Source of the DNA: Wolfiporia cocos | Lineage: Eukaryota > Basidiomycota > Agaricomycetes > Polyporales > Phaeolaceae | Length of the DNA stretch: 64,000 bases | Direction of reading: 5' to 3' | NCBI GenBank assembly: GCA_029448655.1 | Contig: JACCLO010000015.1 | Span: 124,001 to 188,000 of the forward strand | Shown: positions 28,263-38,699 of the stretch, one piece after another | Numbering within the stretch: position 1 is the first letter of the stretch | How the letters are laid out: every line of letters starts with the position of its first letter | The notes under the pieces: generated by a model | What the model was told of the DNA's origin: nothing | Database searches by the model: none | What the model saw: only the letters and a program-made list of their open reading frames with translations | Program-made: the position numbers and the translations under genes

Positions 28263-28992
28263 CTACTTTCCTGTTGAGCCGAAACCCTTGTTGCCTCTGG
28301 ATCCTTGTTGGCCATGGAGCAAGTCGTAAGACGTATGGCTAGAGATGTTGACTTCTGGTGCGTTCATTTTGTGGACCAGAAGTTGGGCGACTTTGTCGGT
28401 AGGTGAGACGATGTATTCTGTCGATCCAAAGTTATGGATGATTACTTTGACTTCTCCACGATAGTCCCAGTCAATGATTCCGCCGCCTACGATAAGACCT
28501 TTTATTGCCATGCTGGAGCGTGTTGCGAGTTGGCCGTAGTGGCCATAGGGGAACAATACTTTGAGTCCTGTCCCTATAGTCTCGGTTTGCCCTGGCAGGA
28601 TAGTCTTTGCTTCTGCTGCGTAGATGTCGTAACCGGCCGAATGGGGAGTACCCTTTTCAATATACTTGATATCATGGTGGAGGTCTTTGGGGAATTCAAC
28701 GGAGAACTCCATGTAGTCGTTGAATACAATGTTGTCGTCTACGAATTGACCGAACATGTCTCTTTTGAGCCATTTGCTCCCTGGACTGGGTTTGCGTGGC
28801 GTGTCTTCATCGTCGGATGATTCTTCATTGTCGACATCGTCTCGCTGTGATACCCAGTCGTCGGGCCAGAGGTATCGATCGCCGACTTTCCAGTCGGGAT
28901 CATCGTCGGGTTCCGCTACTCGGACGTGGTGTGAACGTGTGCGGGGTTCAGCGCTGAATTGTTGGGCTTTGTACTCATTGAGTATTTCGGCC
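28263..28992 (-). pseudogene. Chromovirus pol remnant: end of chromodomain plus dUTPase
   Basis: The minus-strand frame begins with the last helix of a chromodomain (AAEILNEYKAQ) and continues through a linker with DRYLWPDDWVSQRDDV (element 1 has WPDDWPQYRNDV). It ends in a complete dUTPase: AGYDIYAAEA, ATRSSMAIKG, GGIIDWDYRGEVKV, TDKVAQLLV and GNKGFGSTGK. All five dUTPase motifs are present. The upstream part of pol is missing and the sequence joins a kinase-like fragment near 29000. It is more similar to element 2 style sequence than to element 1, but the chromodomain gap prevents proof that it came from element 2. Confidence 0.88.
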
Positions 28993-29274
28993 GCGCTGGT
29001 CGAATCATTGGAGAATGTTCTGAAATTGCTCAAGAAAAAGGGCTTCGTACACGGCGACCTTAGGTCGAGCAATATCATGGTGCGGATCATTGACGAAGAA
29101 AAAGCGGAGATCAAGGTTGTCGACTTTGATTGGGCGGGCAAAGCCGGTCAGGTATTCTACCCTGCAATGCACAATGAGTCCATCGGTTGGCCTGGTCGGC
29201 CCTGTGGTCCGATTGAAGCTGAGGATGACTGCGAACTGCTTGATTCGTGGTGGCCACGAGAAACCCATGTCTGA
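28993..29274 (+). pseudogene. Protein kinase-like domain fragment
   Basis: The frame reads VESLENVLKLLKKKGFVHGD, then LRSSNIMV, then IKVVDFDWAGKAGQVFYP, and ends ...DDCELLDSWWPRETHV-stop. HGDLRSSNI matches the catalytic loop (HxDLxxxN) and DFDWAG the metal-binding motif in the form seen in fungal kinase-like proteins. The N lobe is missing because the retrotransposon remnant abuts on the left. It is probably a host-gene or kinase-family fragment cut by the insertion. Confidence 0.65.
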
Positions 29275-29507
29275 TCGTTGTTTCAAAGAATGCTTCACTC
29301 CTCCTTCTCTTGCTACATTTGTATGTAGTTTCCATTCTCGATGTGACTATACCAGCAATGCATACAACCAAAAATACTATGGCTGATCATCTGCCACAAG
29401 GGTAAGGGATGGGCTCACGATTTCTTGTGACAACCTTGCAGGCAAGTTGTATAGATTATTACTACTGTTACTACTAATGAACTATTCTAACAGTTACTGA
29501 CAACTTC

Positions 29508-30860
29508 ATGGCTCACAGCCGCTACAACAGGAACCACCCCCACCCTGTCATTCAGCACCATCATCCTGACATGCCCCCACCTCCTGCCGACCTCATCAAC
29601 CAGCTCACCAACATCAATCTCGGTGAGCCCACTGGCCCTGCTGCCAATGCAGGTCCCCCTGTTGGCAGAGCCAACACTGCCGACACCACCACAGCACCCA
29701 ATGGTGCTGACGCCATCATCGATGACCGCATCATCTTGCGGTCGAAGGATTATGAGGTGAGTGCGTTAAATATTTAAATTTATTCTCTTTTCACTAATTT
29801 TTGCAGAAAATTTTTCGAGACCATGCATGCCAGTCATGGTAAGCTCACCAACAAGCAGGCCTCAACAACTTCAGGTTAGACATGCACTCGGGTCATACAG
29901 TAGCAACACACTGATTGGAGGTAGAGGACAGAGCGGCTGGACAGACACATTTGAGGTTGTGCAGTTGCTCACCCATGTCTACAACAACTATGGGGTGATC
30001 ACAGAGGACATCATCTGCACGGAACACCTCATTCATCAGCAGAGAGAGAATGTCTGAGTCACAATCAACAGGCTCATCAACAGCCTGGCCAATGCCACCT
30101 CCATACCCCTTCAGGCAGCCCTCAATGACTACAACCAGTGACCACACACTCCATACTGCCAACCTGAATATGTTCCATGGCCTGCAAGGCTATTCACCAC
30201 TGAGGAATCCATGCGAGTGGTGAGCCCATTCAACTTTATGGAATGCTATCCAGCAATATTTTGCAAGCCTTCCCCCGCTCCGTACCAGCGAACATCAAAA
30301 CATCGAAACATGATGCCAGCTTCTGCTCCTGTGGGAGGTGGTGAACAACTGGCACACCCTCTATTGTTGAGGCATTCTAGGACTGCCCTGGTGGATAGAC
30401 AAAGGACAACTCACCCAGAGGCTTTTCGATGATCTCCTTCTGTTGAGATCATTTCCCACTCCGAGTACAAGTGAGCAGCCACCCAACACCAGTGTGACCT
30501 TGATTACATCCCCAATTGGGTCTTGTGTGGAGTGCAATGATGGAATGCTGAGGAATGCATCAAGCATGGGGAGCACCTTAGAGACATCCCTACCCACTGC
30601 ACTCCACCCCAGCCATCATGGCTGACATTGTCAATGGTGCAAATCCCCCCACCACTGGCTTCTGGATTTCCCCCAGCACGTTTGCTCAACTTGTCACATC
30701 TGTCAGCCAGGTCATCGAGCAAGTGAATGTCTCCCATATTTCGAATCGAGAAGGGTTGGGGGGACATCGACTCTTGGAGCAGATGGGTACAGTGGTCCCA
30801 CAGACCCCTACAGTGAGGAGAATCCTGAGGCTCTCTAATTTACATGATGAAGCAGATTTG
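29508..30860 (+). pseudogene. Degenerate gag-like or hypothetical ORF set
   Basis: A series of plus-strand segments in changing frames: MAHSRYNRNHPHPVIQHHHP (29508), a plausible intron near 29756-29807 (GTGAGT...TGCAG), TDTFEVVQLLTHVYNNYGVI with ICTEHLIHQQREN (29827-30057), and MADIVNGANPPTTGFWISPS (30618-30881). A polypurine-like GTGGGGGGGAGA and an LTR follow directly, which suggests the coding part of an LTR element that had only a gag-like gene. I do not recognise a domain. No 5' LTR was found. Confidence 0.4.
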
Positions 30861-30892
30861 ACGAGGATGTCAAATGCCTAGTGGGGGGGAGA

Positions 30893-31067
30893 TGTTACAA
30901 TTGTATGGATCATGCATATTGACCATCATTCAAGTATATTTTATGGACTTTGTGCCCTGAAGCCTTGCCTATATCTCGTGATCTGCACCAGGCCTAACCC
31001 TGGTTATATGCCCTATTCTCTTCTAACTCATATATCGGTTATCAGGATGAGCGCAACATCATCGTAG
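30893..31067 (+). repeat. LTR of unclassified element, left piece
   Basis: It starts TGTTACAATTGTATGG right after the polypurine-like tract at 30881-30892. It is interrupted after CGTAG by a nested LTR (31068-32336) and resumes at 32342. The pieces together make about 550 bp, with a TATA box (GTATATAAA near 32477). Confidence 0.6.
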
Positions 31068-32336
31068 TGACACAGACTAGCTCTGTGGGACTCACCAATA
31101 CCCTTGGGGAGGAATAGTGGTGAAGTTGAACACTAGCCTTATGCACTAGAGAAGCATAGGGATAGGTAAGCTTCTACGGCGTAGCCGAGAAGAATAGAAT
31201 TAAGAAGTTGAGTCGCTAGGACTAACCCTTAAATACAAAGGTATAAGTCATGTGCTACTAGGCGGGACTCTACCAAAAGAGAGTGGTAGACACCCTGTAT
31301 GAACAGAGGCACCACAACGTTACCTAATTGCTACCTACAATGACCGTGGCAACCGGTAATGGTTTAGCTGGTGTATGAGGCAGCAGGAAGCCATGGGGAC
31401 TTCCAAGAAAGTGGGCTGAAGTCTGGGTGTTGCAGAGGCCGAAGCCAGTGCACTTGCGAGGTTTATGCCATAGGTGATGACCAAGTGCATGAGTCAGCAC
31501 AGAGCTGAGCTCGAAAGGCTACTGGGCAAGAAGCCACAGTAACATGTGTTAATCTGGCAATGGCAGTAGCTGGATAAATGTGGTTGCCATAAGGCAACTG
31601 GGTTGCTGATCTGATAGCAAGGCAGACAGCAGTTGCATCAGCTTCTAAGATAGAAGTGATAGCATGGGAGGATCTGTCATAGAGACAAGATTCAGGTCGC
31701 AGCTTCCACTATAGAGAAGCGCAGAAGAGAGGATCCACCAAAGCTGGAAGATCCGAGGGTGGCTTCTACTGAATAGAGAAGCTGGGGGTTTGGCAATGCC
31801 ATGATGGCGAAGCCCAGATCTAGCAAAGGGCCGTGATCCGTGATGGGCAGAAGCCCAGTGGTTGCTAATGTCTGTGATCTGCGAGGATCCCAGATATTGG
31901 TAACCTGTAGCATTAATAGCTTGTCAGCTAATAATAACTACGATGCCATAGTTGTGAGAGCATGGCATGCTCTGTGATGTCATAGGCCTAGGGCCAATGA
32001 TGTAGCCAATCTAGCTTGATGGACTAGACTGGTGATGCAGGCAATGATGCAGGCAGTGATGTGGTGTGTCTAGACTTGGTGTGCATGATGCATGGTTTAA
32101 TAGGCCATGTGGTATGCTTCTAAGTCATGACTCATAGTTGCTGACTAGCATGTATGCTGAGGTCATAATCCATTAGTAGTGCATTGCAGTGTTATGTAAT
32201 AGATAAGGGGTTTGGCTAAGGACAAGTCCCACATAAGCAAGGATAAGTCCTGGATAACTGATAGTGAGGCATATAAATCCTAGAATAATAGCTAAAATAT
32301 CCGGAAAAAGACCATGTCCCAGATAATACTGTGACA
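31068..32336 (-). mobile_element. Nested LTR or short LTR element with target duplication
   Basis: 1269 bp, TGTCACAGTATTATC...AGTCTGTGTCA on the minus strand, flanked by the 5-bp duplication CGTAG (31063-31067 and 32337-32341). No internal direct LTR pair was seen, so it is treated as a long solo LTR. Around 31630-31780 it holds several short hairpins built on CTTCTA/TAGAAG arms. It has no ORF that resembles a known protein. Confidence 0.75.
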
Positions 32337-32341
32337 CGTAG

Positions 32342-32718
32342 TTATAGTTTGCATGGTAAAGGGTATTCAACTACCCTACTTACAAATCATTTGCCTCGTG
32401 TCATTGATCATTAAAATACATCCTACTACGGTAGCAGTATTGTTAGTACTTAGTAGGACACAGAAAACCCAGCGATGTATATAAACTCACATAGTAACAG
32501 TCTGAGCCTTCAGCTCGACCTTGTTGTAAATACAAGAGTCTTATATCACTCTCAAACCTCTTGATTGTGAGGCTCAGCAATATTCTCTTGAGCTCACCCC
32601 ATGCAGGTCCTCAACTTAAGGGCTCACATTCATAATAATCAGCTCAACGATTATTTGACCCTCTAGTCATAAAGAGGTTCTTACTGAGTTAGATACAAAA
32701 TATATTCGACTCATAACA
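32342..32718 (+). repeat. LTR of unclassified element, right piece
   Basis: Continuation of the LTR that starts at 30893. After the TATA box (about 32477) it has GTC-GAGC-CTTCA-GCTC-GAC with one bulged base (about 32502-32520), so this family also has a TATA-proximal hairpin. It ends near ATTCGACTCATAACA, where the pol relic of element 3 begins. Confidence 0.55.
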
Positions 32719-34583
32719 ATTTCCATCTCTCAGCTGCTATTTCCATAGCTGCTTTAGCTTGTTCTTGCACTGTAAACCTGTCATAAGCTATTTCATCTAG
32801 ATCTATTGTTCTGGACTTTGTCAAGTCCAATGGTCCTGTGACAGGGTGTCTACTGAGCTCTACGTAGAAGGGTGATTCTTTTGTAGTTCCTGACGCTGCA
32901 TTGTTGTAGACAAATTCAGTGGTGGATAGGTACTGGACCCAATTGTTCTTGTACATGTTTATGTACCAACATAGGTATTGTTCAAGAATCTGGTTAACCC
33001 TTTCTATTTGTCCATCTGTTTGGGGATGATAGGCTGTAGACATTGATTGTTCTATGCCTAGTTGTGAACACCATTTGGCAAATAACTCTGAAGTGAATTG
33101 TGTGCCTCTATCCAATATTATTTGTTTTGGCAAGCCATGTAAAGGGTAGAATCTAGTGTATAGTATAGTTGCTAGATCCTTTGTACTGACTTTTGCTGTA
33201 ATTGGATAGAAATGTGCTCACTTGGTTAGTCTGTTGACTACGACCATAATGGTGTTGTATGTTTTCCCTTGATAGACTGACTTGGGTGGGTGCATTGTGG
33301 GGTCACATGTAGTTACTTCCCAAGGCCCATTAGGTACTGGGTCAGGTTGTAATGGGCCATGTGATAGAGTAGATCTATATTTCATTCTTTGACAGATATC
33401 ACAGGCTTGAACATACTTCTTGACAGAAGTAGTAAGTCCCAGCCACCAGTAGTTTCGAGATATCAACTTGAAAGTTTTCCATTGACCATAATGCCAAGCT
33501 GTGGGGTGGTCATGGTGCATCTCAATTACCTGCTGTCGCAAGTCCACTGGGGTCTTTGGTACATAGATTCATCCACAGTTAAGTAATATGCCATTTTCGA
33601 AATTCCACTGCGACAAGCTTTTGCTGAATTCATGAGGTGTGGACTTCAATAGGGCTTTGTAGTCTCTCATGATTTCGTCATTTGCCAATGCTTTGTATAT
33701 TTTGCTGAGAAGTGGTAAGTCTTCAGTGACTTGATATGCGAGGGAATCAACAGTTAATCTGGCTATGTTTTTTATGAACAAGGCAAGTTTGAGTAGAATG
33801 TTGTCTCAATTGTTGAGTTCCACCCTCTCTTCATGATCTGGTCTCCTGGATAGAGGATCAGCAGTAAGCATTGTTTTTCCCAGCTTGTGGTGCATTGTGA
33901 ATATGAATCTTGTCAGATATAGACTCCATTGTGCTTGTCAGTGTGTTAATTAGCTTGTTTCAAATATGTCAGATTGAGGTGGTCTGACCATATTTCAAAC
34001 AGATGTGCTGCCCCTTCAAGGTAATGTCTCCATTCCTCTAGTGTGTGAATTATTGCTAATAATTCTTTATCGTAGACTTCATAATTTAGCTCAGGCGGTG
34101 TTATGGCCTTTGAATAAAAGGCACAAGGGTGATACAGCTTGTCAGCTGGATCTAATTGTGACAATACTGTGCCTATAGCAAAATCTGAAGTGTTCCTTTC
34201 TACTCTGAAGGGGTTTACATCATCAGGAATGCATAGTATTGGCACTGAAGTAAAGTATTGTTTCAACTTATCAAAGGCTTCCTCTTGAGCAGGTCCCCAT
34301 TCCCACTTTATATTCTTTCAAGTGAGTTGGGTTAGTGGTTGAACAATTTTAGAGAAGTCCTTGATAAATCATCTATAGAAGTTGGTGAACCCTAAGAACA
34401 ATTGGACTTGCTTGACTTTTGTCAGTGGAGGCCAACCTAATATGCCATCATATTTGGATTTGTCCATCTCTATATTATTTTTTGAGATGATCATCCCAAG
34501 AAATTTGATGCTGCTTTGTTCAAAGAAGCATTTCTTGGGTTTGGCATATAGATTGTTCTCTTGTAGTCATTGTAATGCTGCTT
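32719..34583 (-). pseudogene. pol: Element 3: old Ty3/Gypsy chromovirus pol relic
   Basis: Minus-strand blocks in shifted frames match RT (ECCFFEQSSI-type block near 34530), RNase H (DFAIGTVLSQLDPADKLYHP; DKELLAIIHTLEEWRHYLEG), the integrase zinc region (CDICQRM near 33400) and core (LDRGTQFTSELF; HPQTDGQIERVNQ). Several frameshifts and stops are present. The copy is AT-rich and strongly CpG-poor compared with elements 1 and 2, consistent with long decay by deamination of methylated CpG. It is truncated by LTRs on both sides. Confidence 0.9.
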
Positions 34584-34850
34584 TGTCACAGATTATCTGG
34601 AATGTTAGGGGGACACACAGTGTGCATAACACTGAGGCAAGGTGCTATGCCAAAAGAGGTGCCCAGCATGGGAATATGAGCAACATATATACAAAGTTCC
34701 CACTATACTAGCAGAGCTAGTATAGCGACCCTTTTAGCTGAGGGTGTTATGACACATGTTGTCCATAGTATGGGACTGATGGTAGAAACCATGACATCAC
34801 CACAAGAGCCTGTCAGCCCACCCTGATGTGTCTACTACATAGAATGGTGG
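34584..34850 (+). mobile_element. TRIM-family LTR, partial
   Basis: It starts TGTCACAGATTATCTGG and resembles the LTR of the TRIM-like element at 18745 (GCATGGGAATATGAGC versus GCGTGGGAATATGAAC; CGACCCTTTTAG versus GTAGCCCTTTTG). After ATATATAC it holds CTATACTAGC-AGA-GCTAGTATAG, a different 10-bp stem at the same place as the hairpin of the TRIM. The end near 34750-34850 is uncertain and no second LTR was found. Confidence 0.6.
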
Positions 34851-35540
34851 GCTGACTGGACATGGAGATGACAGTAGTGGTCAGCTGATGTTGGGTGAGC
34901 TGGCATGCAAGGCCATTGTACCCATCAGATGACTGGCCATTCCAGGTACAGTGACTGTGGACTTGAGGACAGTAGCCATCCACTACAGTCCAACTGCTCC
35001 AAAAGTACTATGGAGCTGATGGTCCACTAGATGAAGAGTCTCAATGGGTGTCACTTGCAGGAGATCAGGCAATGAATGGGACACATGTGCCAGTTCAGAT
35101 TGCTTGGAGAGAGGACAAGATACCTGAGTGAGATTCTCGCCATATGAATGATGCATGTTACAACATCGCTCACTTGGCATGCCCAGCATCCCATGATACT
35201 TCAAGCTTTTCCACCTCCAACAAGTCAATTTGACACATGCTACAAACTAGCACTCAACTGGGGGAAGGGGGCTCACACAAAGGCACCTTCCTGGTCTGGG
35301 ACTACTAGCCATAAATGGCCAAGACAAGTCTGAGGTTCACTCGAGACTGTTGGCCCATTATATAAGTATCATATTTGTACATGTTTAGAGGTGTGGGTGG
35401 TAGAGCCCTTACAATGCCGGCATATGACAGGTCTAAGCTATGGGCCAGTAATGGCATTGGAGCACTGTGCTACATGAGGAGTGATGATGTCCATATGGCA
35501 ACGTAGTGGGTCATGACCGAATGGGTTGTGTTACCAATTG
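34851..35540. other. Unassigned, no gene seen
   Basis: CpG-poor sequence of the same character as the neighbouring relics. Only short ORFs occur and none is recognised. Confidence 0.4.
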
Positions 35541-36075
35541 GTTGGTTCATAGATTGGTGGTTCTCATCAGTTGTGGTTGTGCTGGTCATGGTGGGGTTCT
35601 AAGTCCATCGATCGGTGTTCTATCTAGATTGAGGACAGGGTTGTGCCGGTAATGGCATGGGTGGTGGCATTGGTCATGAGGTGTTGTGGTGTGCCCAAGG
35701 TTGCAGTTCAGGCTAGCCTGCAAATGCTTGTAGGGTCACAGTATGTGCAGGGGTCGTGATGTGTAGAGTTTATGCCTGTGGCCGGTGTTCCTCATAGACT
35801 AGGGCATAAGGAGTTTAAGGTTGTCTGCAGACCATGGTATAATGCCTATGCCTGTAATGGCAAATGTCTGTGGTAGAGACATGAGACTTGGGCATAGTCC
35901 GGTGGGTGTATGGTTCATGCCCTGCCAGTGGGTTGTGGAGGTTGCAGTGGTTGAGCCGGTTGTGGTAGTCAAGCCGGTTGCAGTGGTCGAGCTAGTCACC
36001 CCGGTCACGGTGGTTGAGCTAGTCACCCTGGTCACAGTGGTTGCATCAGTCATGGTGGTCACCCCAGTCATGGTG
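35541..36075. repeat. GT/GG-rich degenerate tandem repeats
   Basis: From about 35930 to 36070 a unit of roughly 27-30 bp recurs, built on GGTTGAGCTAGTCACCCC and GTCACGGTGG. Upstream, looser GTGGT/GTCATGG repeats extend back to about 35540. The apparent ORFs on both strands are translations of the repeat. Confidence 0.6.
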
Positions 36076-37369
36076 TAGTTTATGGACTAGGTAGCATTAG
36101 GTTCTAGCTACCACGGCTTGGACTGGTGTAAGGGTTGGACTGCTGGTGGCTTGCTAGTGCCTGTAGTATCTTGTGCATCGGAGGGCTTCTACTAGTGTTG
36201 CCATGAGGTTCCAGCTGGGCTTGGATAAGGTGCTTTAACGAGTGTAAGGCATTAGTGGGGTGTCAACCTAGGGTGTTTTACTAGGCTTAAAATTGGCTTG
36301 TGACACAATTGGGCTTTGCAGAAAACAGGGATCGTCAAAACCATGGGAGTGCTTCCCAAACTGATGAAAAGTGAGCATTTTGAGATGGATACTTGGGAGA
36401 TTGCTATGCCGCAGGCTTGCAATGGTGGCACGGAGTTCCGATAACAGTTGTGAGTATGATTGGTGTACAGACACAGAGAGATTGGTGAGACAAGGACAGG
36501 AATATATGATTTGCGAGAGCCTGTTGTCATCCCATGGTATCCTGGTAAGCTTGAGAGCTTGTATCTGCAGAAGATATTTGGTGATGCCAACGGCCTCAGT
36601 AAGTGGACGTCTGGAAAAGGGATGTAATTGGACAGTAGTGCGAGCTCATCAATGTTTTGCAACAAAGACGTGATCTGCATAAAAAGATGATGGTTTGGCT
36701 TATGGTGCAGATCCTGGGCTCGAACCAGTAGACCATGGACACCGTTGGAGATGAACAGGGAAGATCGTAATATGATGGCAAATTGCTCGAGCCTATTGGC
36801 CTGTAGATTCATGAAGGCAAAGGGATGCCGACGACCCCTCGGCGCCCAGCTGTGGCACGTAAGACCGCAAGCCGAGAGGGAATTTGGGTCATCGGGAAGC
36901 TGATCGATAATGTGATCAATGACTTGCAGGGAAATTCCTTAGCTTCTAGGCTACGGTCTGCATGCACGAGGAGTCAGTTGAAGCGGAGGACATCATTTAT
37001 TTACCCACTGGTATCCACCGCCCCAGTCATAGGGTAACTGCGCACGATATCCAAATCACTTGACAATATCACTGCTTGACCCACCTGCGGCATTGGACGA
37101 CGTTGTTAGACAATGATATTGTCAAACAGTGAGGCCTATTGAGGAGTGCATTTCTCGAAGAACGAGTTGGGTTTTGAGCGGGGGAATGTGGATTGTCGCC
37201 AGAAGTCGCCGTATTCACTCACACATGATGATAAGTTTGATAGCATAGCACAAATGCACCTTGACCCTCTCGCCGCATAGTTGTATCTTGTATGAAGTCT
37301 CAGCAGCTGCGACATATACTGTCATATTGTGTCTGTCCGTAAACATGAGATGACACGAGCACGCGCAAC
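36076..37369. other. Unassigned sequence with weak coding traces
   Basis: Plus-strand segments such as VPWYPGKLESLYLQKIFGDA (about 36520-36590) look protein-like but sit among stops, and I cannot place them in a family. They may be an eroded host or transposon gene. Nothing else is supported. Confidence 0.3.
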
Positions 37370-38071
37370 CTAATCCACGTCGTCATCATCCTGCTCGCGC
37401 CTGATGGTCCTCCTCGCCGTCCGACAATTCCTCCCCTTCACGGGTACCGCTTCTCCAAAATCGATCGAGCACGCTGCGCAGAAGGCACACAGGCAGTGGC
37501 TGTGAGACGAGAGCGATGAATTGCGGTGCGATGGGACGTCTCTGATCCAACTCACCACAACTTCCTCCTCCTCTTCATCACACTGTGTTGCGTGGTCCTG
37601 ATGCACAGTGGTCCAGGAGCAGGAATGCGCATCTGTGCAGGAGCTGCCATGTCCGCCTCTCGATGCACGAATATCACCTCTTGGCCCGGCACCGCGCCCG
37701 GCATGCCTTGTCCACCACCTCTTCCGCTGTCGCTGCAATCATCGCATCTTGCAAAACGTCCTCGGGCATCTGCGCCACCATCTGTGAAAATTGTACGACC
37801 TGCCTGGGAAGTGCTGTGCGAGACGTGGGTTCAGGCCGAAGAAGTCCTGTTCGATGCACGCCCGGGTCAATGCCCCGTCGCCTGCGGCAAATGCCAGCGG
37901 TGGAAGATGCGCCTGCATTTGGCTGTGGAAGACGGGATCGGGCACGAGACGCCGAGCATGCGCTCGTCCACCCGTCCCCCACTCAGATGCACCATCAGCC
38001 CATCCTCCACGCCTGCGAAGAACTGGGGGGCGTATTCGTTGATTCATGTCGGAGGCGGGAGCGGGTCGCAA
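37370..38071 (-). pseudogene. Unassigned coding fragment with a likely intron
   Basis: Minus-strand frames read HSQMQAHLPPLAFAAGDGAL and then FFGLNPRLAQHFPG, shifting frame to QVVQFSQMVAQMPEDVLQDA and MIAATAEEVVDKACRARC. Further on, an acidic run (EEEEE) meets a GTGAGT donor and a CTCACAG acceptor (about 37506-37560), and the last exon ends QDDDDVD-stop at 37370. The helical, balanced sequence suggests a former gene. The family was not recognised, and the frame changes argue that it is broken. Confidence 0.35.
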
Positions 38072-38699
38072 GATGGTTGGCGTCCATTACGCGCCGTGAA
38101 ACGAATGCAAAGGGATGGCGATAGGTTGCCTCGTTCACCACAATGTGGCCACGTTGGGCTGGGAGAAGAGGGCGCTAATGCCAAGCTTGGAGCGGCTTGT
38201 TTGTGTGGAGGATGAGGAAAGCAGAGGGAGAGTGGATTCAACCGTCTTGGCGAGCAGGATGCATACACAGGGGGCTTCCAGAGGGAAAGGAGCGCATGGC
38301 AAAGAGACGGGAGAGCAGGTGGAGGATGGCGTCTGCTTGTGTTAGTGAAATGTGGCTACGATAGACACGGAGTGATATGCACACGTCCAGATACACACAG
38401 CGCGTCGGTGTAAACTGGAACGCAGAATGTCCTCGGGCTGCAGCGGATAGAGCGATATCGCTTTGTCCGCAAGTAGCGGTACCGCTGGAGAAAGGCGATC
38501 ATTGCTTTCTGCAGCGCTTCCGTACTCTCCTCGTGTGACTGAAATACATCGCATCATAATCCATCAAACTCAACGAACAAATACGACGTACGTCGTCCTC
38601 ATCATGGAATAAGGCCAATGCATAAGAGTAAGTCCATCCTACTTGAGCCGCGCCCGAGCAGAATGGCTCGTCGCCAGTTTGTAACCCACCTACGTCCGG

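Noticed and set aside
35821..36078. Valine-rich ORF on plus and Thr-rich ORF on minus
   Set aside because: Both are readings of the degenerate tandem repeat.
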